A stretch of DNA of 45,275 nt from a virus. The translations under genes were made by a program, and so were the position numbers. Each line of letters begins with the position of its first letter. The stretch's first letter is position 1. The stretch spans positions 1 through 45,275 of IMG/VR virus record IMGVR_UViG_3300005541_000006; one strand, given 5' to 3'. The notes under the pieces are model-generated. The model was given only the letters and a program-made list of their open reading frames with translations, did no database searches and was not told the DNA's origin. Of this stretch, positions 1 through 6,581 are shown one piece after another.

Positions 1-90
1 CATCGAAGAGGAACTCGCCAAGCAGGAAGCTTCGCACGCCGTCGAGCTTCAGGAACTCCGCGACCGCCTTGACATGCCCGCAAAAAAAAA
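1..90. repeat. terminal direct repeat, left copy (contig circularisation overlap)
   Basis: These 90 bases are identical to 45186-45275. The repeat lies wholly inside a coding frame that starts at 45052 and stops at 172, so joining the ends restores one intact gene. This shows a circular or circularly permuted assembly. A short exact overlap ending on an A9 run looks more like an assembler k-mer overlap than a biological terminal repeat, but read depth would be needed to tell. Confidence 0.95.
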
Positions 91-172
91 GGCAAGCGGA
101 CGCCCGTTCGCCGTGCTCCAAAAGGTCGCTGAACTGGGCGCGCAGGCGCAAAGGGTGAAAGATGCCGGGTGA
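1..172 (+). CDS. 3' part of small coiled-coil protein that spans the contig junction
   Basis: This is the C-terminal part (about 57 codons) of a 101-residue protein whose start is at 45052. The frame is open through the junction and ends at TGA 170-172. The segment is Glu/Lys/Ala/Leu-rich and helical, followed by a Lys-rich stretch encoded by an A9 run (82-90) and a basic tail. The next gene starts at 162 and overlaps by 11 bases, implying translational coupling. Function is unknown; its place between terminase and portal suggests a packaging or head-associated accessory protein, which is inference only. Confidence 0.75.
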   Translation, partial: IEEELAKQEASHAVELQELRDRLDMPAKKKASGRPFAVLQKVAELGAQAQRVKDAG

Positions 173-479
173 TGCCGATGCTCGCGTGATCGCGAATGCC
201 CAACGCCAAGCCGAACTGATGGCGCGCGGGCGCGATCTCACCAAGCCACAGCCGCCAGCCGGTTCCGACGGCGACTCGCTGCGCCGCGTTCACGGCATGG
301 AGAACATCACCGACGAGATGCTAGCTCACCAGGCGACGTTCACTTTACGGGAGCACTTGGCAGGTCAGCGCGCGGTCGTTCCTTCTGGTACGCTGGATTT
401 GACCCAGATGAGCGAGGAAGAACTTGCGGGCTTAGAGAAGGCCGCGAAGCAGCAGCGCAAAGCTAAGGAGAAACGATAA
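162..479 (+). CDS. hypothetical protein, 105 aa
   Basis: I do not recognise this protein. It is soluble and charged, with a helical N-terminus (VIANAQRQAELMARG), a Pro/Gly-rich linker and a Lys/Arg-rich C-terminal helix (ELAGLEKAAKQQRKAKEKR). It starts inside the end of the junction-spanning gene and its TAA shares a base with the ATG at 479, so it belongs to the terminase-portal operon. The family looks like the small, fast-evolving proteins that often precede phage portal genes. Confidence 0.65.
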   Translation: MPGDADARVIANAQRQAELMARGRDLTKPQPPAGSDGDSLRRVHGMENITDEMLAHQATFTLREHLAGQRAVVPSGTLDLTQMSEEELAGLEKAAKQQRKAKEKR

Positions 480-922
480 TGCCCTCAGTTCTGCAAGGCG
501 GTAAGCGTCCGATGCCAGCGCAGCCCGCAGGCTCCGTTCCCGACGAAGCGATGCCGGTGCACAGCGGGGCCGACGGCGAAGCGCGCTCAACGCTCGTTTC
601 GCACGCCGACGGCACGCACCACATCGAACATGAGGACGGCTCGACCACCGAGCACGGGCACATCGGCCACGCGCTTATGCATCTCGCTAGCAAGCACTCC
701 GACGGCGTGCACCACCATTCGCATTCGGACGGCATGGGCGGCGGCATCACCACGCATCACGCCTCACATGGCGGCGAACCGGAAGGGCCGAACGAGCACG
801 ACAACGCGGACGGCGCGGCCGAGGAAATGAAGCAGGTTCACGGCGGCGGGGAAGATGACGGCGAAGATTGGGGCGGTAAAGACGGTAAGGAAGAGACTTC
901 AGAAAAGGGGAAGGATTACTAA
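479..922 (+). CDS. histidine-rich protein, 147 aa
   Basis: About 19 of 147 residues are His, clustered at residues 40-100 in runs such as HHIEHEDG, EHGHIGHALMH and VHHHSHSDG, mixed with Asp, Glu and Gly. The C-terminus is very acidic and Gly-rich. There is no signal peptide or membrane segment. His/Asp-rich proteins of this kind recur near portal genes in environmental phages, but no role is established to my knowledge. Binding of Zn, Ni or Cu is a natural hypothesis. It is coupled to the previous gene by TAATG, and 1 base separates it from the next start at 924. Confidence 0.75.
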   Translation: MPSVLQGGKRPMPAQPAGSVPDEAMPVHSGADGEARSTLVSHADGTHHIEHEDGSTTEHGHIGHALMHLASKHSDGVHHHSHSDGMGGGITTHHASHGGEPEGPNEHDNADGAAEEMKQVHGGGEDDGEDWGGKDGKEETSEKGKDY

Positions 923-923
923 C

Positions 924-1607
924 ATGAAATCGACCATGAAGCGGCTTCTGCCGTTCTTGACCTTTGCGCTTCTGTTCACACTGCTCGGATTGAAGGTGGG
1001 CGAGATCGTCCACGAGCGGCTGGCATACGCTCAGAACCGCACACAGTTCTCGGGCATCCGCAACGCGATCACCTACGATTACGGGACGCCTGCTTCGGCG
1101 GCTCCGCCGCTGACCGTGGCAATCGGTATCGCAGCGCCGGGCACTACGTCGGTCACGCTGCTTGTGGGCTATACGGTTCTCGCGGACGGCACGCAGATTA
1201 CGCCGCTTGCGACCAACGCGCCCATCAACATCGGAGCCGGGTCGAACGTCGAAACCGTGCGGCCTACCGCTATCAGCTGCGCGACGCCGACGATTCCCAA
1301 TACCTGCGTTGTCACCGGCTGGTTCCACAACGCGCACGGGGTCGGCGATCCGGTGACCTCGGGCACCTACGGACTGATGGAAGCAGTCAACGCGGCCCAC
1401 GTTCAAGGAGGGTTGGTATCGGTTGACGGCGCGTGGACTGCGGCCGGCGGCGTTACCGGAACGATCACGGGCGGAACTCCTGCCGGGACCGGTCTTGGGT
1501 TTACGAACGTGACGGTGCTGGACTGGCGCGGTACGACCGGAGCCGTATCCTATACTTCGACGTCCAACACTTTGCTGATGACCGCGACGTCGTACCATCT
1601 GTATTGA
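924..1607 (+). CDS. membrane-anchored or exported beta-rich protein, 227 aa
   Basis: The start at 924 is chosen because it has a good SD (AAAAGGGGAAGG, 903-914) and because the open frame upstream overlaps the previous gene. Residues 1-37 form a basic N-terminus plus a long hydrophobic segment (LLPFLTFALLFTLLGL) ending in AYAQ, which reads as a Sec signal or N-terminal anchor. The rest is Thr/Gly/Val-rich, beta-strand-like, with two cysteines (ISCATPTIPNTCVV). It resembles a receptor-facing or periplasmic protein more than a head part. The function is not recognised. Confidence 0.75.
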   Translation: MKSTMKRLLPFLTFALLFTLLGLKVGEIVHERLAYAQNRTQFSGIRNAITYDYGTPASAAPPLTVAIGIAAPGTTSVTLLVGYTVLADGTQITPLATNAPINIGAGSNVETVRPTAISCATPTIPNTCVVTGWFHNAHGVGDPVTSGTYGLMEAVNAAHVQGGLVSVDGAWTAAGGVTGTITGGTPAGTGLGFTNVTVLDWRGTTGAVSYTSTSNTLLMTATSYHLY

Positions 1608-1613
1608 GGACGT

Positions 1614-1748
1614 ATGCTGTACGGCTCTATGGTTGCGCTCATCTGGCTGGGCGTGGCGTTCGCAATCTTGTTTGGCTGCGCCTTCGTTGGAATCAAAAGC
1701 GTGATGCGCAGCCTGGGACCGGATCGTGAATCAAAGGAGGATAAGTGA
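1614..1748 (+). CDS. single-TM miniprotein, 44 aa
   Basis: The frame ATG 1614 to TGA 1748 encodes a 44-residue protein with one strong hydrophobic helix (MVALIWLGVAFAILFGCAFV) followed by a charged tail. It lies 6 bases after the previous gene and overlaps the next start (GTG 1745) by 4 bases. Its last codons contain the SD of that next gene. Small inner-membrane proteins are common in phage operons; no role can be assigned. Confidence 0.55.
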   Translation: MLYGSMVALIWLGVAFAILFGCAFVGIKSVMRSLGPDRESKEDK

Positions 1749-1819
1749 AACCTTCGTATTTGCTGTGCGCGGCGTTCGTGGGAGCGATTTTCGGGCTGAT
1801 CTTGGGAGCGAGGTTCTAG
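1745..1819 (+). CDS. very small hydrophobic peptide, 24 aa
   Basis: GTG 1745 to TAG 1819 encodes 24 residues, almost all hydrophobic (YLLCAAFVGAIFGLILGARF). A near-perfect SD (AAAGGAGG, 1733-1740) sits 4 bases upstream, stronger than that of many larger genes here, which is the main argument that it is translated. The next start (GTG 1821) follows directly. It could be a membrane peptide or only a coupling element for the next gene. Confidence 0.45.
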   Translation: MKPSYLLCAAFVGAIFGLILGARF

Positions 1820-1820
1820 C

Positions 1821-2009
1821 GTGCCTTCTGTTTCGCAGGATCAGCAAATAGCGACCAGCATCGCCGAGCATGATCCGTCGAAACTCTACAAGCGCAATAA
1901 GGGGCTGCTCGGCATGAACCATCAGCAGCTTCACGATTTCGCGGCAACGCCGCGGAGCGAACTGCCGAAGAAAGCGCCGCTTTTAGGAGGTGCGGTGAAG
2001 CGTGGCTAA
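1821..2009 (+). CDS. hypothetical protein, 62 aa
   Basis: GTG start at 1821, one base after the TAG of the upstream peptide. The protein is soluble and basic at its C-terminus, with a motif (LYKRNKGLLGMNHQQLHDFA) reminiscent of small phage proteins that recur just upstream of portals. It contains TTAGGAGGTG near its 3' end (1983-1992), which serves as SD for the next gene at 2002. Function unknown. Confidence 0.6.
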   Translation: MPSVSQDQQIATSIAEHDPSKLYKRNKGLLGMNHQQLHDFAATPRSELPKKAPLLGGAVKRG

Positions 2010-2187
2010 AGACAAGTGGCTCGGCGGCGCAATCAAGCATCCGGGAATCGAAAAAACCAAAGCCGCGGCCAACGGCGTGTCGACGCATGAGCAACTGGTG
2101 AAGGACAGCCATTCGTCTAACGCAAGTGTTCGCGGCCGAGGGTTGCTGGGATTGCGGTTTCAGAAGGGCGGCGATCTTCACAAGTGA
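2002..2187 (+). CDS. conserved small phage protein, 61 aa
   Basis: GTG start at 2002 with a strong SD (TAGGAGGTG, 1984-1992). The pattern KWLGGAIKHPGIEKTKAAA followed by a helical region and RGRGLLGLRF matches a widespread type of very small phage protein with an N-terminal KHPG motif and a basic C-terminus, usually located near portal or terminase genes. The function of that family is unknown. It overlaps the flanking genes by 8 and 4 bases. Confidence 0.65.
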   Translation: MAKDKWLGGAIKHPGIEKTKAAANGVSTHEQLVKDSHSSNASVRGRGLLGLRFQKGGDLHK

Positions 2188-2453
2188 CCGCTGACGACAA
2201 GCTTCGCACGCTGGCCGCTGCGATCCAGGCCGCTGAACTCGGTATCAGCAAAGCGATTCACTGCCCGTACTGCGATACGGTGCTCGATTTCTCCCCGCCT
2301 TCGGTGCTCGATGAAGACTGGGGACCGCCGACGTGTTGCGCTGACTTCGCACTTGCTGTAATCGCGATATTGCAGCGCAAGGAGCAGAACGAGTTGAAGG
2401 ATCTCGCCGACCGCATCGGGGAAAACGTGGGCGGCGCGGCGGTGTTCAATTGA
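2184..2453 (+). CDS. small putative zinc-binding protein, 89 aa
   Basis: GTG start at 2184 overlapping the previous TGA (GTGA). It contains CPYC (residues 27-30) and a CC pair (51-52), spaced as for a single zinc site, within a mostly helical protein. No catalytic domain is visible. It lies in the run of small genes leading to the portal and is coupled to the next frame, which begins with TTG at 2450. Confidence 0.6.
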   Translation: MTADDKLRTLAAAIQAAELGISKAIHCPYCDTVLDFSPPSVLDEDWGPPTCCADFALAVIAILQRKEQNELKDLADRIGENVGGAAVFN

Positions 2454-2674
2454 AGAACTTCTCAGTTCCAGACGACGCTGATATCAATCAAGTGGAAGTC
2501 TTCATACCTCAGGGTGGATCTCCCAAGGCGGGCTCATCGAGGGTGGATTCAATCCACGACCAAATCATCGTCGCGAATCCAGGGTTTGAGCAAAAGGGCG
2601 ACGTGGGACAAGTTTACAATCGCCAAGGCAAACCCGAACCGTTTTATGGGGTTGTGTTCATAAGGAAAGCATGA
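2450..2674 (+). CDS. hypothetical protein, 74 aa (TTG start)
   Basis: TTG at 2450 overlaps the TGA of the gene before; no better start is available. The protein has alternating polar and hydrophobic residues suggestive of a small beta-rich fold (VEVFIPQGGSPKAG, FYGVVFIRKA). Its TGA overlaps the portal ATG at 2671, so it may help couple portal translation. Not recognised. Confidence 0.5.
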   Translation: MKNFSVPDDADINQVEVFIPQGGSPKAGSSRVDSIHDQIIVANPGFEQKGDVGQVYNRQGKPEPFYGVVFIRKA

Positions 2675-5013
2675 CTCCAGCCCCCGCAATCGAAGCCGAC
2701 GAGCAGGTCATCCCTGAACCTGAAGAGGACGAAGGTTACGGACCGCGCAATGAAAAGCTTCCTCCGCAGATTGAAAAAGCCATTCGCGCGGCCATCATAA
2801 AATCCCAAGGCGAAGAACGATATCTGCGCCGTCTGGAGGTGCTGCATGACCGCAAACTCCGGTTTTATGAAAGAGGCCATCAGCACATTTACGAGGGACG
2901 TGATGACTGCTTTGTGCTTGCCATACCCGGAGCGTCCTTCTACGACGCTGAAGGTAACGAGGAAGAATGGGGAGACTATATTGACGATTACCCTATCTTC
3001 CATGGCTTTGTGTGGATCATACAATCCGTCCTTACCCAAAACGGACCTGGAATAGCGTTCGAGCCCAAAGACCCCTCGAAGTCCGAAGACAACCAGGCTG
3101 CGGAAACCGCCGACGGACTGCGTAAGAACTTCGACCGCGTCAACGACATCAAGAAGACCATGCGCGAAGTGGTGCGCATGATGTGCCTATCTGGTCGGTT
3201 CGTTGTGTGGACAAAGACCGAGGAGAACGCCGCGCGCTGGGGCCGCGACGACGCAGGCAAGCCGATCAAAAACCAGACGGCCCAGGTGTTCGGGTCTCTT
3301 GAAACCAAAGTGCCGATCATGATCCAGGATCAGGCGCAGTTCCCGTACCTGATTGTCTATCGCGATCTGGACGTGCGGAATGCGAAGCAGGACCATGAGC
3401 ACATTAAAGACAAGATCAAAGCCAACGAAACCGGACTAGATGAGAATAACTACGAGCGTTTTGCCCGACTCGGCATCCTTCAGGGCGCGCGTTCGCAGTT
3501 TCAGGCTGGGGAAGCGATCAGCCACATGGTTACGGAGCTTCATGCGTGGCTACGACCATCATGTTGGTCCGACGAAGAGTTCGACGAGCCTTTCCTTGAG
3601 GGGGACGGCGAGGAAACCGTCCGTGATGCCATAGCCCGTATTTTCCAAGACAAACAAGGCGGATTCACTGGGCTCCACGCGGTCTATGTAGGCAAGACGT
3701 ATTCGCAGTCATGGCCGGAGTCGATGGACGATTGCCTGATTACTGATCATCCGTTTGCGAGTGACGGCCAGTTCAATTTGGCGATCATGGACCCTGCCGT
3801 AGTGGCCCAGGATCGTTTTAACACGCTGATGAACTACATCGCGGAGACCTTCGACTTCGGTGCGCCGTCTACGTGGGTCGTGGCTTCCAAGGTCGAGTAC
3901 GAGGCGATGCTTGAGCAGAAGGCCCAGCCTTTCGGGATTAGGCAACTTAAGCAGATGGCGACTGGAACGAACGCTGTCGCCGACAACTTCTACCGCGAGC
4001 AGAACCCCGAGATCCCCACCACCCTGAATGAAGTCATCCAGTTCCTATTTGGGGAGTACATGCAATTTGTGCTAGCTTGTCCACCTGCCATGTGGGGAGA
4101 GTCGAGCAACGACACAAAGACCGCCTCGGGGCTGGCACAATCTAAGGCTTCGGCACTTGGCCGCATGGGGCTTCCGTGGAATGTCCTGCAACGCACGTGC
4201 GCGAAGCTCTATACCCAGGTCGCGCTGGCTGCGTCAAACGACCCCGAGACGCCTGAGGAAATCATTGTTCCGGTAAAGGGCGCGCAGAATGTCACCGTGC
4301 GCGTCGATCGGCTGCGCAAAGGCCACTTCATGGCGACCCCGGACGAAGATTCAGGCTTTCCCGATTCGACCGCGGCGAAGCGCGCCACGCTGATGAACGT
4401 AGTCCAGCTTGTCGCGCAGTTCCCGCCGGCCGCGCAGCAGTTCTTCTCGGCGCCGGAGAATTGGAAGGAACTCCTGAAGCTGTTCGGAGTCAGTGAAATG
4501 GTCATTCCTGAGTCTGAAGCGCACGATAAACAGGTTGAAGAGATCGAGGAGTTACTGAACGGCGTTCCGGTGATGCCGACTCCTGAAGAGGTTGCTGCGG
4601 CCCAGCAACAAGCGGCGGCGGTAGCGCAGCAAGCCCTGGACGCGGGCATGCCGCCTCCGCCGCCGTTTGATCCGTCCTCGCTCATTCGATCGAGCGTGCC
4701 AATCAATCCCTGGGACTTCGACCAATGGCATTACGATACCTGCGTCGATTACCTCAACAGCGATGCAGCTACAATTGAGCTTAAGGTGGGACGCGCCGAT
4801 CCGGTAACCGGCGAGATGGTTCCCAACCAACGGGGAATCATGAACGTGTGGCTGCACGCCCAGGAGCACAAGAAGGCCGCGGCGCTGAAGGAGCCGGTTG
4901 TTCCGCCGCTGCCGGTGGTTGCGCCTAAGGGCGGTCCGCCCGGTAAACAGGCCGGCGCACCGCCGCTGGCTGCGTCAGCGCCCGCAGGATCGCCGGGAAC
5001 GGCAACGGTTTAA
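2671..5013 (+). CDS. portal protein, 780 aa
   Basis: The portal forms the dodecameric ring at the packaging vertex and is the nucleation point for head assembly. The length suits P22-type portals (about 725 aa). The N-terminus is acidic; a long alpha/beta core follows (GFVWIIQSVLTQNGPGIAF, VRMMCLSGRFVVWTKT, ending with the helix-rich block EYMQFVLACPPAMWGESS), then an Ala/Gln and Pro/Gly-rich tail (residues 640-780). It lies downstream of terminase across the contig junction and is followed by scaffold-like and coat genes, the P22 order. The fold was not tested, so the call rests on length, composition and synteny. Confidence 0.85.
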   Translation: MTPAPAIEADEQVIPEPEEDEGYGPRNEKLPPQIEKAIRAAIIKSQGEERYLRRLEVLHDRKLRFYERGHQHIYEGRDDCFVLAIPGASFYDAEGNEEEWGDYIDDYPIFHGFVWIIQSVLTQNGPGIAFEPKDPSKSEDNQAAETADGLRKNFDRVNDIKKTMREVVRMMCLSGRFVVWTKTEENAARWGRDDAGKPIKNQTAQVFGSLETKVPIMIQDQAQFPYLIVYRDLDVRNAKQDHEHIKDKIKANETGLDENNYERFARLGILQGARSQFQAGEAISHMVTELHAWLRPSCWSDEEFDEPFLEGDGEETVRDAIARIFQDKQGGFTGLHAVYVGKTYSQSWPESMDDCLITDHPFASDGQFNLAIMDPAVVAQDRFNTLMNYIAETFDFGAPSTWVVASKVEYEAMLEQKAQPFGIRQLKQMATGTNAVADNFYREQNPEIPTTLNEVIQFLFGEYMQFVLACPPAMWGESSNDTKTASGLAQSKASALGRMGLPWNVLQRTCAKLYTQVALAASNDPETPEEIIVPVKGAQNVTVRVDRLRKGHFMATPDEDSGFPDSTAAKRATLMNVVQLVAQFPPAAQQFFSAPENWKELLKLFGVSEMVIPESEAHDKQVEEIEELLNGVPVMPTPEEVAAAQQQAAAVAQQALDAGMPPPPPFDPSSLIRSSVPINPWDFDQWHYDTCVDYLNSDAATIELKVGRADPVTGEMVPNQRGIMNVWLHAQEHKKAAALKEPVVPPLPVVAPKGGPPGKQAGAPPLAASAPAGSPGTATV

Positions 5014-5028
5014 AGGAGAACCCCCGCA

Positions 5029-6402
5029 ATGCTTGATTTTCTTGAACTTGGCCCGCTGATGGACGAATCTGGAGGCGGTGATGGAGGCGGCGGCGTAGCG
5101 GTTGCCGACGCTTCTAGCGACTTCGGAGGCGGCGAAGCGCCTGCCGATACCGGCGGTGATACCGGCGTCGAGGTCCACGACGCTGAGTTCGTCGAACCCA
5201 GTGCGGAACTAGCCCGGGTGGAACAGCCTGGTACGGCGGTCGTCAAGGCCGGTGAGCGCGCCGTCCAGAACGGCAAGTTCACGCCTTCCGGGAAGGCCGC
5301 GATCGAAGCTCTGAAGCCGTTGTCTCCACGGCTCGCTCAGGAAGTAACGCAATCGCTGCTGGTGCGCGACTGGCTGCAGCGCGAACTTCCTGGCGGCAAG
5401 AAGGAACTCGCCACGCTCAAGGCACTCGCCGCGCAGAACGGGGGAGAGCAAGGCATCGCAGACATTAAGTTCAAGGCCGATTACCTTGAAAAGGTGGATG
5501 CTCTTTTCGAAGCTGGAGATCCGCAGTTCATTGAAACCATTACGTCTTACGAGTCTGGACGCAATGGGTTCGTGGCACTCATGGAGCCTGCACTGCGGAA
5601 GTTCGACAAGCTCGACCCCAAGCGCCTCGCTTACTACCAGGCACAGGGCGCGGTCCAGGTGCTCAGCAACGCTGGATTACCGACTATGTTCGCTACTCAG
5701 GCGGCAATTCTCAATCGGGCTTCGAAGGCTTATACCGAAGGGAATAAGGAACTTGCAGCATCGTTCCTGGCTGAGATCATCGAGAACCACAACGCTATCC
5801 TGGGAGCGATCGACATTCTGTACCAGGCGGCCAAGAACGTACCGGCCGCTCCCGGCACTCCCGCGAACCCGCAACTGGACGACCGCGCCAAGCAACTCAC
5901 CCAGCGCGAGCAGGCGCTTCAGAAGCAGGAATGGGAGACCAGCGTAGCCAATCAGAGGCGCGCTACGTTCGCCAAAGCCTGGGGAGAGCTGACCAAAGGC
6001 CGCAATCTAACCACGGACCAAGACAGTAACATCAAGGGGTTCTACGAGTTGCGCCTAACGGCCAAGATCCGGCAGTGGCAGAACCAATCCGCGCGGTTCT
6101 TTGCCAACGGAGACCGCGACGGATACTTGAAGGAGCAGTACGCTTTCTTCCAGAAGGCCATCCCGGATGCTCTGAGACAAGCGATCGCGCAAGCGCTGCC
6201 AGGTAAGCCGGGGCCGAAAGCCACCACAACTACAGCTAAGTCCAATACTTCCAACGCGGCACGTGTAACGTCTACCGGCAACGCCGTGCGGGTGGCCAAG
6301 ATGCCGCCGACAAGCGACCTGGACCCGGTGAGAACCACCGGCGACATGCTCAGCGCGAACAAGGCATACACGAAAGATGGTCGGTTGGTGCAGTGGGCTT
6401 GA
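5029..6402 (+). CDS. scaffold-like head assembly protein, 457 aa
   Basis: Position between portal and coat is that of a scaffolding protein. The first 60 residues are Gly/Asp/Glu-rich and probably disordered; the middle is strongly helical (QLTQREQALQKQEWETSVA), and the C-terminus is Thr/Ser/Lys-rich and basic, as expected for a scaffold tail that binds coat protein. SD AAAGGAGAA (5013-5021) lies 7 bases before ATG 5029. No protease domain is visible. An alternative is a minor head protein. Confidence 0.6.
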   Translation: MLDFLELGPLMDESGGGDGGGGVAVADASSDFGGGEAPADTGGDTGVEVHDAEFVEPSAELARVEQPGTAVVKAGERAVQNGKFTPSGKAAIEALKPLSPRLAQEVTQSLLVRDWLQRELPGGKKELATLKALAAQNGGEQGIADIKFKADYLEKVDALFEAGDPQFIETITSYESGRNGFVALMEPALRKFDKLDPKRLAYYQAQGAVQVLSNAGLPTMFATQAAILNRASKAYTEGNKELAASFLAEIIENHNAILGAIDILYQAAKNVPAAPGTPANPQLDDRAKQLTQREQALQKQEWETSVANQRRATFAKAWGELTKGRNLTTDQDSNIKGFYELRLTAKIRQWQNQSARFFANGDRDGYLKEQYAFFQKAIPDALRQAIAQALPGKPGPKATTTTAKSNTSNAARVTSTGNAVRVAKMPPTSDLDPVRTTGDMLSANKAYTKDGRLVQWA

Positions 6403-6411
6403 CTTTAGGTG

Positions 6412-6417
6412 TATACT
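6412..6417 (+). promoter_or_regulatory. candidate -10 box upstream of the coat gene
   Basis: TATACT matches the sigma70 -10 consensus in 5 of 6 positions. No convincing -35 lies 16-18 bases upstream (TTGACT at 6399-6404 is too close). If used, +1 would fall near 6424, exactly at the base of the large hairpin that starts at 6423, which supports it. It may need a phage activator. Confidence 0.35.
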
Positions 6418-6422
6418 AATTT

Positions 6423-6581
6423 CGTCAGGTGCTTCACGGGCGAGGGAAACCCGAAAAACCTCTAAAGCTCTGACGCTCATTCGCAGATTCGGCGCATAAA
6501 GGCGTTGGCTGCCGTCCAGCCAGTCCTGCGGGACAAACGGACACGCTTGATTCTGAACAATTCCAGTTCAGGAGACAAAGC
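6423..6581 (+). promoter_or_regulatory. structured 5' leader of the coat gene (candidate cis-acting RNA)
   Basis: The 179 bases between scaffold and coat genes hold four foldable elements. First, an outer helix CGTCAG (6423-6428) with CTGACG (6470-6475), continued by GCTT (6431-6434) with AAGC (6465-6468). Inside it, CGGG (6437-6440) can pair with CCCG (6450-6453) while GAGG (6442-6445) pairs with CCTC (6459-6462), an H-type pseudoknot arrangement. Second, TGGCTG/CAGCCA (6506-6522). Third, GTCC/GGAC closing a TGCG loop (6523-6534). Fourth, CTGAAC/GTTCAG (6553-6571), overlapping the coat SD. I cannot match it to a known RNA family. Confidence 0.55.

Noticed and set aside
69-74. TTGACA near the left end as a -35 box
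   Set aside because: No -10 hexamer at 16-18 bases; lies inside a coding frame.
747-1598. Long minus-strand open frame (283 codons) opposite the exported-type protein
   Set aside because: Arg/Gly-rich translation without domains, antisense to a gene with SD and signal peptide; a shadow frame of GC-rich coding DNA.
6399-6417. Sigma70 promoter TTGACT plus TATACT
   Set aside because: Only 7 bases separate the two hexamers, so they cannot act as one -35/-10 pair; only the -10 box is kept as a weak candidate.
6437-6462. Hammerhead ribozyme in the coat leader
   Set aside because: GGG-AAA-CCC then GAAA looks similar to stem II plus GAAA, but the conserved CUGANGA is CGGGCGA here, and stems I and III cannot be formed properly.
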